A stretch of DNA of 64,000 bases from contig OY282558.1 of assembly GCA_958295665.1 (NCBI GenBank), positions 183,250,015 through 183,314,014 on the forward strand, in the 5' to 3' direction. A program made the position numbers and the translations under genes. Positions 47,275-58,594 of this stretch are shown here, piece by piece (position 1 is the first letter of the stretch; each line of letters starts with the position of its first letter). Source of the DNA: Tipula vernalis (taxonomy: Eukaryota; Arthropoda; Insecta; Diptera; Tipulidae). Under the pieces are notes generated by a model that searched no databases, was not told the origin of the DNA, and worked only from the letters and a program-made list of their open reading frames with translations.

Positions 47275-47873
47275 TTGCAACAACACTTGTCGATACATCA
47301 TTTGAATTTAAATCAACAGTTAGACGAAATAAAAAATAAGTACTATATACCACTAATGGAATGTCGAAACATCTTGCAAAGTGATTCTAATGATACCAAG
47401 GAGAAACTGAAGATACTTGTTACGGAGAAGAAGGTAGGGATAGCTAAATATGAAGTGAAACTACCAACAGAACGGAGTCGAAGAATGAAAATACTTGGAA
47501 TGTTACTCTTCCCTGATAAATAGAAATTAAGGTAGTGATCCTTATTGTAGAAGTAGTTCTCATAAGACAGACACAATTATTGAACTGTATTTGGATAACT
47601 TCAAAAAAATTATTCAAGCTAAGAAGTTAAATAAGCATGTTGACGGATGCCACATAGTGGAGACTATAGGGATATCAAGATATTACAATTGTACGCAATC
47701 ACAGTAATAAATGTACCGGTCAACTTTGTTGTCCAAAATGTACTGGTGATCATAAATTAAAGGAGTGTAAATGTTAGGAGGCAAACTGTTGCAATTGCAC
47801 TGCAGTAAATACCAAATCGAACAGGATCATTGTTACTAATCACTCGACTTGGGATATTTCTTTTACGGTGTAC
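47275..47873 (+). pseudogene. LINE ORF1 remnant with CCHC knuckles
   Basis: 47275-47523 is open with a helical, Lys/Glu-rich product (LDEIKNKYY, KEKLKILVTEKK). Downstream, in shifted frames, 47690-47800 encodes a Cys/His pattern: NKCTGQLCCPKCTGDHKLKEC followed by CCNC, as in the gag-like ORF1 of jockey/I-type LINEs (printed motif is the continuous read at 47710-47770). ORF1 coats the element's RNA. A MITE separates it from ORF2. Moderately confident because the N-terminal half is not diagnostic. Confidence 0.6.
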
Positions 47874-48247
47874 ATACAAAAAAATAAAGGGTCACCACAA
47901 CACCGAATCGGTGTTACATAGTGTCCCACCGATCGGATATTTAAAATTTAAATCCAATCGGATATTTGAATAAAAATGACATAAAATACATTTGGATAAA
48001 AACTTTTACACCGCATAAAAACCAAACAGAAATATTCATGTTTAGGAACACACCGAAAGGTGTGTTTTATTAGGAAAACACCGAAAGGTGTATTTTATTA
48101 AATCCAAAAGAAGTTTTTCTAAAAATTTATCTTTTCGGATAGTTAAAAATATTTATCCGTTGATGCGTGCTTAATTTTATTCGGTTGGGCAAAAATAAAA
48201 TACTTTTTCGGATAAAAAACAAATTAACACCGCATATTTTTTTGAGT
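47874..48247. mobile_element. MITE between LINE ORF1 and ORF2, TSD GTAC
   Basis: GTAC lies at 47870-47873 and 48248-48251. The ends read inwards ATACAAAAAAATAAAGGGT and ACTCAAAAAAATATGCGGTG, imperfect inverted repeats. Inside there are two copies of a GGAAAACACCGAAAGGTGT-type hairpin (near 48050 and 48076) and several CGGATATTT motifs. Noncoding, 374 bp. Confidence 0.65.
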
Positions 48248-50034
48248 GTACCAACGGAAGATGAAAACATTGGAAACCTAAACCAACTACCAATAGCAAT
48301 TCATAAAAAATAGTTTGCTGTACACTAACATTCGAAGCTTACCCTAGAATTTATTGGGATTGCAGCAATCTCCCAAATATCTCATATTTGGGAGCTTTAA
48401 TTTTGATCTCAAAAGCAACGATTTCTACAGTTTAAAATTTAATCAGCTAATTAAGGATTATAGATTGACGCAAATAGTTCAGGAATACACCTGAGTCACG
48501 CAAACTACCAAAAATTGGTTAGACGTAATAATAACCAATTCAATCACCAGTCAGTGTGAAGTTATAAAAGAACAACAAATAAGCGATCTTTATATGATAA
48601 GTGCGAATTTATGCAGTATAAACAATCGAAATAGATGAATGTGGAATGAAAGAAATTAAATCATGGAAAAATTACTCTGAGGATTAGCTTAACTGCATTT
48701 TAAATTACCTATTGCGGCAATTTAGGCAGTTAATGAATTAACTGAAACAAAAATTAGTCAAAATAGGAATACAATACCTTGGTTCTCAGAAAACTGGAAA
48801 TTGTTGAAGCAAGAAGAAATGCGCAGTTATAGTGTTATGCAAATCATGAATTCAGATGAAACTTGGGAAAGCTATAGGAGGGTTAGAAATTTGTATAAAC
48901 AATCGTTGAGAAAGAAACAATCTGAATACGTCAGAAACAAGTTCATTGAAAATCAATACAACCCAAAGGAACTGTGGAAAATGATTAAATCCATCTACAA
49001 GTCTAAGAATACGACGCAATGGTTAGCAAAAGCGCTAAATGAGACATTTGTGTCCAGCGTGATAGATATTCACCAGAACATCCCTGAGATAAAGGATTGG
49101 AATTTTTCACAGGATGATAATAAATTTGGAAAACTGAGCTTTCATAAAATAACTCATCAGGAGATATCAAAAATAATTAGTAAAATAAAGTCTCAATATG
49201 GGATTGATGGTATAAACAGAATGGTCATGCTCCGTGCGTTGAAGAATTACTTTTTCTCTGAAAATTTTACCGTTTTAGTTATACGAAGTCTGAAGAAAGG
49301 AGTAGCGGCTTCTTGGCAAATATCAAAATTTGTTCCAATTTCAAAAACAACGAAGTCAACCACACCTGAAGAGCTGCACCCCATAAATATGCTCCCGATT
49401 TATGAAACTTTACTGGAACGAGTAATTAAAAAACAGTTGCTCATATTGCTAATAACAATAATTTAGTGGATCAATAATCTGGGTTTAGAGAATTTCATTC
49501 CTGTGAAACAGCATTAAATCTTATGTTGGATATATGGAAAACTCAAATAGACGAAAATAAAGTAGTGATTATAAGATTACAACCATTCGTGTCGAGTGTT
49601 AAGATATAACTTTATTGGTATTCACATGTATCTGACAGTTGTACATAGGTTAAGGTGGATTTATATTACTAGGTTAAGGTAAGCTTACATAGTATCGTTA
49701 CATCCCCATTGTTTTTTTTTTACATATTATTATTACATATTATTATATTACATGTACACATAGTCTTACTTAATTCTAAATTTCATTTTCTTTATATTTT
49801 ATTATTATCTTTTTCAGGATGGTTAGATTATGTAATCTTATGAAAATATAATTCAATTATAACTAATTTTATATAAATCCAAACTAATCTTTTTTATTTT
49901 ATTTTTATTGTTCAACGTCAAGGAACGAACCGTCCAATTTTATTACTTCTCTCACCTGACCTATAGATTCAACCTTGACAATGGTTTAATTACCCTTCGC
50001 GATCGTGTAGTTATTATTTCTGTATTACGGTCTC

Positions 50035-52415
50035 CTAGTTCAGTATCTGAATTATTTCGTTGACTTCTTCGAGATTCAAGTCATTATTTTTTGTCGTTAT
50101 TCGGGTTGATTTACTTCTTTTTGAGTCATCCGAAGTGTCCGGGGTGATCTCCATTTTAGGTTTGATGTGAGCTATAGTATTAGCCAAATGATGTTTGTAA
50201 CTACGGAATGTTCGCTCATCGTCTGTTTTCACTATCAGCGACCGTGGATCTGGTTTATCTATAACTGTACCTGACGTCCACTCTCTATGTCCTGTTTGTA
50301 TTCTGATTCTGTCATTGATGTTTAAATCCGGAGCTTCTTTAGTCCCTTTGTCGGCATAGATTTTTTGTTTCTGTCTTACTCGTTGTAAATTTTCTGTGAC
50401 ATTTTCAATTGATCTTGGCTTAAGAAGATCTTTTTTGATCGGTAGATTCGTTCGAGTTATTCTGCTTAGCAATCTCTGATTCGATGATTCCAGGCTATTA
50501 TCCCTTGCCATATTTCTCAGATTTTGCAATGCTTTATAAATGTCTGTCTTGTCTTTGGAAGATTTTCTTAGTAGTGACTTAACGGTTTGAACGGCTCGTT
50601 CCGCCAAACCATTAGCCCTTGGAAACTGTGGACTAGATGTTTCCTGAACAAATTCCCAATTCCCTGCGAAATTTTAAACTCACGTGATGAGAATTGTGGG
50701 CCGTTATCGCTCTGTAGCGCTTCTGGCGTTCCGTGTATAGCGAACGATTTCTTCAGAATTTTTATTACTTCCTCAGACGTGCTAGTTTCTAATTTTTCGA
50801 AGTCTACATACCCTGAGTAGCTATCCACTATTACCAGATGTTCTTGTGATTCGAATGTAAATATGTCGTTTGCTACTCTTTGCCACGGATATTCTGGAAT
50901 TTCCTTGTTCAAGATTGGTTCTTTTACATTTTTCCTTTGTGTTTGTTGACATATTGAGCATTTCTGTACGAAGTCAATCACATCCTTGGATAAGTTTTTC
51001 CAATAGAATAATTGTCTTACCCCTTTCAGTGTGCTCATAATGCCAAGTGACCATTCTGTGTTTAGTATTTTTTCAATTTGTGTGTTTGGCACTACCATTT
51101 TGTCACCTTTAAAGATAATTCCCTCGTTTACAGCCAGTTCCTCCTTAAAATTTATAAGATGCCTAATACTTTGCGAGATGTCCCTTTCCTTATCAGGCCA
51201 CCCATTTATGATATATGTGATAACCTAACTGAGATCTTTCTCCATTTTGACATCTTCTGTCAATTTATATTGCGTTTCTGGTGACATAGGCAGGATTATT
51301 TGTATTTGTAACTCTTCCTCCTGGTGGTTTGGCGTCTATTGGAGGGGGGGATCAAAGTTGAGTAGATTAATCTACCAGCTCCGTAACCTTCCAGTAGGGT
51401 GCGCATCACGTGAGCTGTTCTGGTCTTGTCATTAGGCAGCTGCGTGATGGGTACAATTGCGTAAGGGGTAACCTGTTCACAATTCGTAAGTGTACGTACT
51501 GCCTCCTCGTTGCAACCACTGGTAACTAAGGCCACTTGGCACATTTTTGGCCATTTGGCAAAGGCTAAAGTACGGCGCTAAAGGAGAAAACCTTGACAAA
51601 AACCCTAATCTAAGGTGGAACAGCATATGCCGAAAGATGAATGGCTGATAGGTTAATCAGCCCAAAATATGCGGACTCTGGATACCAGGCACCCTCCAGT
51701 TTTATTTAGCCTTCCTGTAGTAAAGCTGGGTGACCTACAGGTGATTTGCAATTCCGAGCAACTCGTAAGAGTAAAATCAAACGGAATACGGGGCAGGAGT
51801 AGGAATATACGAGAGTGGGACAACCCTCTCGAGGTCCTTGAGCTCCAATGCTACCGTCTTTCTAGCGGAACTACATGCTGTAGTAAACTTCTAGGAGGGA
51901 GAGCAATAAGCCCAGATAGTATGTATCACGTACCGGGAGGCAGTATCGTCAGGTACATTAAGAATCTGAATATTGACTATTGAAGTGGCTGATCGCCCGC
52001 ATGGCCCCCCCAATAATAATAATAATAATAACTCTTCCTCCTCCGTATTGTCGAGTTCCGTGGTGCAATCTCTGCTTAATGTATCCGCGATGGGTATCTC
52101 AGTATCTTTCTTGTATACTACGTTAGGTGCATATTGCAGCACATCGAATATTATTCTACGTAATCTAGCTGGAGCATGCTCGATTGTCCTTTTAAAGATT
52201 GTTTCTAAAGGCTTATGGTCTGTCTCTATTTCCAGGCGTTTACCGTATATGTACTCGTGGAACTTATTATACGCAAATTTTATGGCTGTCGCTTCTTTCT
52301 CGATCTGCGGATAGTTTTGTTGCGCTTGGGTTAGAGCTTTTGATCCATATGCTATAGGTTGGTCATTTTGCATTAATACCGCACCCATCGCTGTTTGACT
52401 TGCGTCCATTGACAA
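50035..52415 (-). pseudogene. pol: gypsy pol end: RNase H and integrase
   Basis: Reading leftwards: MDASQTAMGAVLMQ and EKEATAIKFAYNKF, ETDHKPLETIF and IPIADTLSRD mark RNase H (52410-52045). After a LINE insertion (51322-52028) the frame resumes; a stop lies near 51230. Integrase: CSICQQTQR zinc pair, ANDIFTFESQEHLVIVDSYS (first Asp), LQSDNGPQFSSREF (second Asp); a frameshift near 50600; then MAERAVQTVKSLL, where the Glu completes the triad. The C-terminus 50500-50035 has RIRIQTGHREWTSGTVI, a GPY-like module, and RTFRSYKHHL. Inactive through deletion and breaks. Confidence 0.88.
51322..52028 (+). mobile_element. 5'-truncated I/R1-type LINE 3' end, 13-bp TSD
   Basis: TAACTCTTCCTCC occurs at 51309-51321 and 52029-52041. 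The insert ends GCCCGCATGGCCCCCCC followed by (AAT)n, a tail typical of I-like LINEs. At 51800-51890 it encodes GVGIYESGTTLSRSL and NATVFLAELHAVV, which match the RNase H domain found in I and R1 clade LINEs. It is inserted in the gypsy RNase H-integrase junction on the opposite strand. 707 bp. Confidence 0.82.
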
Positions 52416-53106
52416 TTTTGTACATAGGTTAAGGTGGATTTACATTACTAGGTTAAGGTAAGCTTACATAGTATCGTTACAGTGATAGCAGTTTTTTTAG
52501 ATTTCGAACGATCTTTTAAAACTATAGATAGGAGAATTTTACCCCAAAAATTATTCAAGTGGGGTATAGAAGGAAAAGAGCATGAATGGTTTAATAATTA
52601 TCTCCAAGGGAGACAACAGTATACAAAAGTTGATAATTTTACATCATCGTTGGTACAAAACAATCTCAGAGTACCACAAGGTTCAACACTTTTAGATGTT
52701 ATAAAAAACTGTCAAATTAATATGTTTGCGGACGACACATTAATTACTATTTCGGCATCAACTCATCAAGAAGCAGTACAATAACTAAACTGGAATGGTT
52801 GATGATTCATAAATTGGCAATGAATATTTCGAAAACGAAGTATATGTTCTTGTCAATCAAAACCAAGTTCGAGGGTAGTGCTTATATAGTTTATTGCGAA
52901 TCAAATCATTGAACAAGCTAACCAATACAAATATCTCGGTCTCGTCATTGATGAAAACTTAAGCTTTAACCAGCATCTGGATTATGTTGCTAAAAATTTG
53001 AATAAAAAATTAGAACTTTTCAACAGAATTAAAGACAAGCTACCAATCGAGACCAAAATTATATTTTATTGGGATCTTCCTAAAAATTTAGATAGTTTTC
53101 AGTCTA

Positions 53107-54251
53107 TGCGAATGAAGTTTATCCTAAATTAATAATAGATTTTACAACAACAACAAAATTGCGTTTGTATGTGTTTAAAAAAGCATACATTCGGGCGAAT
53201 TTATTATATGCACAAAGAAAAATTCATTAAAATCGAATACATTTGAACTTAATTGTTGAATTAACAAAAATCCAAATACACAAAATTTTTTAACAATTAA
53301 ACTATTTGGGATTCCACAAAGCTAATCCTATTAAATTTAATATGTAACGGATCAAGGAGTTTACCTATTAATCGACAATGTTTGACAAGTGAAATTTTAA
53401 TTTTATCCATGTATAAGAAAACTTTCTTCTATTGGCACACATCCCACTATGGTAATCAGATAGTTAGGCCTATGCGTATACTTTTAACATGCTTAACCGC
53501 TAAAATTTCGTATTGGGTTTACCTATTGAAATATCGATTATTCGAAAACTTGAAAATTTGGATATTATGCATATATGTATGTATAAGAAAATCGATATCT
53601 TAAAACTTTCTTCAATCGGCAAACAAGTCACTATAATTTTTTGATATGCCTATGTGTTTTCTTAGATATGCATAATATCCATATTTTCAAGTTTTCGAAT
53701 AATCAATATTTCAATATGTAGGTAAACCCAATATGGAATTTTAGGAAATATGCATGATTATACTACACACATAGACCTATCGAAAAATCATAGTGAGAAG
53801 AAAGTTTAAGGATATCGATTTTCTTAGATATGCATATTTCAATAGGTAAACCCAATACGAAATTTTAGCGGATAAGCATGTTAAAAGTTTACGCATAGGC
53901 CTATCTGATTATCATAGTGGGATGTGTGCCAATAGAAGAAAGTTTTCTTATACATGGATAAGATTAAAATTTCACTTGTCAAACATTGTCGATTAATAGG
54001 TAAACTGCTTGATCCGTTATTAAATTTAATGGGATTAGCTTTGTAAAATCCCAAATAGTTTAATTCTTAAAAAATTGTGTTTGTTTGGATTTTTGTTAAT
54101 TCAGCATTAAGTTCAAATATATGATTTTTATGAATTTTTCTTTGTTCATATAATAAATTCGCCCGAATGTATGCTTTTTTAAACACATTCAAACGCAATT
54201 TTGTTGTTGTTGTAAAATCTATTATTAATTTAGGATAAACTTCATTCGCAT
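53107..54251. repeat. 1.1-kb palindrome containing two LINE tails
   Basis: ATGCGAATGAAGTTTATCC at 53107 reappears inverted ending at 54251, and homology continues inwards for about 570 bp per arm with indels; the axis lies near 53680. The outer parts of both arms encode the same LINE-like C-terminal end (minus 54333-54067: EVYPKLIIDF, RLNVFKKAYIRANLLYEQ). The left arm continues directly from the LINE ORF2 at 52482-53100. The right arm has its own upstream sequence (FRSIIENEYSWYYNYALL), so it is a separate copy of the same tail. Confidence 0.8.
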
Positions 54252-54259
54252 TGCAGCCT

Positions 54260-55005
54260 CCCAAACAGAGAAGTGCATAATTATAATACCAGGAATACTC
54301 ATTTTCTATAATCGACCTGAATATATCCACCAATTACACTAATTGATAAATTGCAGAATTTATTCCTAGAGCGAAGGACACTTTATAACTCCAAAACCCA
54401 GCGGCAATACAAACGCATTTCAAAACGCCTTTAACTCACAAATGAACTCAAAATTACTGAATAATTTTATAATAGAAATTGTTAAAAGGTCTTTGTTTAA
54501 CAAAATCATTCTTATAAATACATTGTAATATGTGTTTGATGTTGGATTTAAAAATCAAAATTCTTAAACAGTATTTGATAATTATCATCATCATAACATA
54601 GTTAAAAATTAATTGTCTAAACAAAAACATATGTATGGTATATTTTAACTACATATTCGTTTAACAAGTGCCGCTATAAAAAATTGTATCAAAATAAAAT
54701 AAAATTGTCTTAAAATCAAATAGCTGTGTCTAAAATTAATTCCCAAAAAGTGATAAAAATGGTTTTGCGCTATTTAAAATACCAAAACAATTTTGGTGAT
54801 GGCGATCACCAACATTTACAAAAAAAAAAAAAATGTTCGTTTTAGAAACTAGCATACATCGAAAATCGAAATGAATGGAGAGACGAAAATTTTGCGACGA
54901 AAATTTAACGAAAGAATGTCACAATTTAATTTGTAATACTTATATAGAAATAAATTTATAAAATCAATTAACATTCTTTTCGAATATAGAATTTCATTTA
55001 TTATG
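54260..55005. other. AT-rich spacer, no gene seen
   Basis: Short frames only. An A run lies at 54819-54831. Confidence 0.45.
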
Positions 55006-55375
55006 TGACTGTCTTACGGAAAATATTGGGCCGAAATGTCATAAATGAGATGTAACAGTTAAATATAAAAGTCAAAGACAGTTTTGTCATAAATGAGATG
55101 TAACAGTTAAATATAAAATATTACAACTAAATTTTGCATTAATTTGTCTAAAATGTAATTACATTTTATTTATAACAGTCTTGTAACGTAACAACGAATT
55201 TAGATTTTGTCTGGTTACGGTGACAATATGAAAACCTTTGCTTTTTTTGTGGCTTTTTTTCTAGGTTTTTTTGTTATTTTTTCATTTTATTTAAAATATG
55301 ATTCGGCTGAAATATGCGGCTGGTAACTTTCGGCTGATATAGCCAAGACACTATCTGCATTACAGACATTTTATA

Positions 55376-57174
55376 TCTTTCGGCTGAAAACATTCGGCTA
55401 ACTTAAATAGTATCCTATTTGCCAAGGTAAGTACAAAAAATAATTAATGAATATATTACAAATTAACTTTATAGTTTTACTTAAAGCTTAGAAGATTCAA
55501 ATTTATTAAATCCCGTTACAATTAATGTAACTGATGATATTCAGCAAGAACATAGTGAAAAGAATCCTAGCGTAAATACCAGCGAACTTATAATGGATAT
55601 TGAAATGAGCACTGCCGACTCAGATAAAAAAATATTCGATTCTGATTCTAACAGACTTCCTTGTTCAACTAATATAGATATAATGGATATCGACAAGTAA
55701 CTTTTATAAAGCACGCCTCAATATTTAACTACTACCTATACTATTATTTTGATTTACTAACAGATTGAAAATATGGCTGCTTTAAAATGATTCAGATGGC
55801 ACTATTATACCACTTCTGAATATTTTAGACCAATCATTTATTGTATTCCTAAGGGAGCTGACATGATACATAATGATGTTACTGATGCTCGTGAACCCAT
55901 AATTACTAATGTTAATAGTAGTCAAGCAACTGTTGATTGTGGTCTATTGGGAAATAATATTACACCATTAAATAATTCGAGACTTGATTCAGGTAATTAA
56001 TTTTAATATATTATTTTCTTGTGATATCTATATAGAAACTTAAATGCAGATGGTCTAACTGGCGATGATTTGAATATATTAGAGTCGAAAATTATTTTAA
56101 ATAAACGGAAAAGGACGGCAAATTCTGAGCGATGGAATCAAAACATATTAAAGCGTAAAAGAAATTTTGGGCAACCTTGGCAGTTAAAGCCAAAAGCATA
56201 CAACCTAGCTGTGAGAATTGTATAAAATATAAAATAAAAAGGATCAATGTTCGGAATGTGCGGAAGCAAAAAATATTTTTAACGCTGACAAAGACGTTGA
56301 AAAATATAATCAACAACTAAAACCGCACTTAGAAGCAAAAGATTTTGTCAGAAAAATAAAAGAAACGGAAAAACACTATTGTCCTGTTTTCAGACAACTG
56401 TGCAGGACAAAATAAAAACCTGTTTATAGTTTCCTTGCTACTTTATTGTGTTCAAAAGCTCGACATAAGAAAAATTACTCACTATTTTTTAGTGACGGGG
56501 CACTCACAAAATGAAGCGGACAGCATGCATTCAACGATCGAACGTGAGAAAAAACGGATTTTGAAATCTGGACCCATTTACAATCCAGCTCAAATGGTAA
56601 CCGTTATCAAATCAAGTAAAAAATCCAAACCGCTATACAAAGTTAATGAAATGGGCAACGAGAACTTTATAAATATTAAAGAGTTACAAAAATTGTTCGG
56701 TAACAGTTTTAAAGTTGATACACTCAACAAAAAAATCAATTGAGATGAGTTTCGAGTCGTATGCACTGATAAAGCAAATAAAAAAAATGTCCTTGATATT
56801 TTAAATTATAATAAAAAAAATTAACACTAGAACTACCAACCCATCAAAATGACGAATTGTACATTTATCGAATTCAGCTTTTTAATTATGATCTTAATAT
56901 TTTTTTGGAAGTTTATGATGAATTTTAACATAATTACTTTGTTGTCAAATTAAAAGTCATCACAGATTCCCACAAACGTATTAACATAATAATTAATAAA
57001 ATTAAATTCAATAAATGTATAACCGGTCATTTTGACCGGTCGGTAGTTCTAGTGTTAAATTTGGGCCCAATAAAAATTTGCTCAAAGAAATTAAAGGGTC
57101 TTAAGGAACTAAGTGATGAAAATTTAATTCTGACTAAATACAAAGATTTTTATTATAATCTTGAATGTGATTAA
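55376..57174 (+). pseudogene. Intron-containing transposase-like gene, decayed
   Basis: Intron 1 has donor AAG|GTAAGT at 55427 and an acceptor near 55491; intron 2 is 55697-55763 (GTAACT...CTAACAG); intron 3 is 55993-56049 and joins LDS to DGLTGDDLNIL. Exon 2 is acidic (SELIMDIEMSTADSD). From 56050: RKRTANSERWNQNILKRKRN, then SCENCIKYK and QCSECAEAK, Cys pairs that may bind zinc, followed after a deletion by FSDNCAGQNKNLF near 56390 and FLVTGHSQNEADSMHS at 56485-56530, with Asp and His/Glu blocks resembling DDE enzymes I know only from uncharacterised insect proteins. After the MITE (56825-57054) the frame ends with SDENLILTKYKDFYYNLECD at 57174. Stops, shifts and a deletion of the first catalytic part make it inactive. 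Exon 1 start not determined. Confidence 0.65.
56825..57054. mobile_element. piggyBac-like MITE, TTAA target
   Basis: TTAA flanks both sides (56821-56824 and 57055-57058). The ends read inwards CACTAGAACTACCAACCC and CACTAGAACTACCGACCG, with similarity on through TCAAAATGAC. TTAA duplications and short TIRs fit piggyBac-type MITEs. 230 bp, noncoding, inserted in the end of the transposase-like gene. Confidence 0.88.
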
Positions 57175-57397
57175 TTTTAAGATAAATTTTATCACCATAA
57201 TACTGAATTGAATTTGAAATTTAATTGAATTGTGATTTTTGTTTTGTTTATATGTATGTATGTACTTGATTTTATTATTTTTAAAATTTGAAATAAATTA
57301 TATTTTATTAAGAAGGTAATTCAACCTTTTAACTAAAAATTTGTTTTATCCTCAAATATTTTCATTGTTCATTCAAAATATTTCACAAAGACAGTCA

Positions 57398-58594
57398 TAT
57401 GTGGAAACATTTGACAAAAAATTTCTCATAGAGTGTTACATTTTCCAAGTTTCCTTAATTTTTCCTAAATACGATAATTTATTGAACTAAACCGAATGAA
57501 ATCTTATTCTATAGTATAACAAGAACAATAAAATTAAACATTCCTTTAAAAATATACATAAGACAATAGATTTATTGGCAGCTAAGCTTTCGACTTCGAT
57601 TTATCCAAAATTAAATTTTTTGAGATATAACAGTCTTTGGGACGCGTAGCGATGTGGATTAAATAATATGACTGTGAGTGACGTGCGAGCTTTTAAGTAC
57701 TTATGGCTTTGGATATAAATGTATTATTGTGCAAAATGAGTGGAGTGATAAAACTAGGATTAGTTAGGTAAATGTGCGATCGTGTGTGACTTGTAAGCAG
57801 AGACGGATTTACCTATATACTGAGTAGCAAATCATTTGTTTTCAAGGCCCCGCCTGAATACTGTGATAAATATTGACACTTTGTAATTTTTGGTATAAAA
57901 AACACTCATCAAAATATTACTTTGCCTATGAAACTTTTTGACCGAATTTTTTCCGAATCGTAAAGCACGCTGTGTAAATATTAAGTTTATGATAATACTT
58001 TACAAATAATAGAGTTGGACTTCTATAGTATGACAAAAAAGAAAATTTTTCACATAAACGTCACAAACTGTTATTTATCACGCTATTATCACATTATTCG
58101 TCATTCGTTTTAATGTGTATGGTACGGTTAAAGTGATAAATCCAATGAGTTTGTATAATCATCATCCATAATGTGTTCGACAACCATCTAATTACATCCA
58201 TAGATTCAAGCGTGCAACTTTTGGCGTATTATTTAAGGAATCGTTGAAAGTTCAGCACTAAGCAGATTTGGTAAAAAATATGGCTCAACAAAGCAAGTAT
58301 GATTATTAATTATTCCTTGCCACTTAAATGAAAATTATGCTGGAAATGATCATTCCTTATAGCTCGTGGATTTTCATGAGGCCATAAATGGGTTTTACGT
58401 TGGTTAAAGATTCCATGGCTGGTAAACCTGGGTTCATCAAGCAAAAGTTATGTTCAGGGTGAATTGGCCAAATGATATATGCATTAGACCTTTCAACAAT
58501 ATAAATTGTCGGCAGTGTCAGTCACATCGTACGCAGGCAATAAGGCATGGTTTCTTTCAGAACCAGCAAATATCGACCCTGAACCCTCCAGAGG
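57398..58594. other. No recognisable gene
   Basis: AT-rich. The last 250 bases may be the unreadable 5' part of the LINE that follows. No tail or TIR was found. Confidence 0.4.

Larger units (their letters stand above)
49570..52481 (-). mobile_element. Internally deleted gypsy element, TSD GTGAT
   Basis: GTGAT flanks it at 49565-49569 and 52482-52486. The 3' LTR is 49570-49702 (minus strand starts TGTAACGATACTATG) with an adjoining purine tract (AAACAATGGGGA on the minus strand). The right-hand 5' LTR retains only its first 62 bp (52420-52481) and is fused directly to RNase H coding sequence, so the rest of that LTR, the primer site, gag, protease and RT are gone. Removing the element and one GTGAT restores reading of the interrupted LINE RT. 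Confidence 0.88.
48300..53100 (+). pseudogene. LINE ORF2 (endonuclease end, RT), split by gypsy
   Basis: 48390-48660 gives NQLIKDYRLTQIVQEYT and NWLDVIITN, the end of an AP-endonuclease. 48801-49466 is open: WESYRRVRNLYKQSLRKK (spacer), then RT: QYGIDGINRM, GVAASWQISKFVPIS and HPINMLPIYETLLERV. At 49569 an LTR element interrupts; the frame resumes at 52482 with IAVFLDFERSFKTIDR (motif A), then RVPQGSTL and NMFADDTLITIS with the intact FADD active site, and after stops NQYKYLGLVIDENLSF near 52920. The tail runs into the palindrome at 53107. One-base shifts and stops make it inactive. CR1/jockey-like (the PINMLP block). Confidence 0.85.
55006..57397 (+). mobile_element. 2.4-kb DNA transposon with TATG target duplications
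   Basis: TATG lies at 55002-55005 and 57398-57401. The left end is TGACTGTCTTACGGAAAATA and the right end read inwards is TGACTGTCTTTGTGAAATAT: ten identical terminal bases, then weaker similarity. It encloses one intron-containing transposase-like gene ending at 57174, and a piggyBac-like MITE inserted near its 3' end. A 48-bp direct duplication (TGTCATAAATGAGATGTAAC onward) lies just inside the left end, at 55037 and 55085. Superfamily unknown. Confidence 0.7.
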
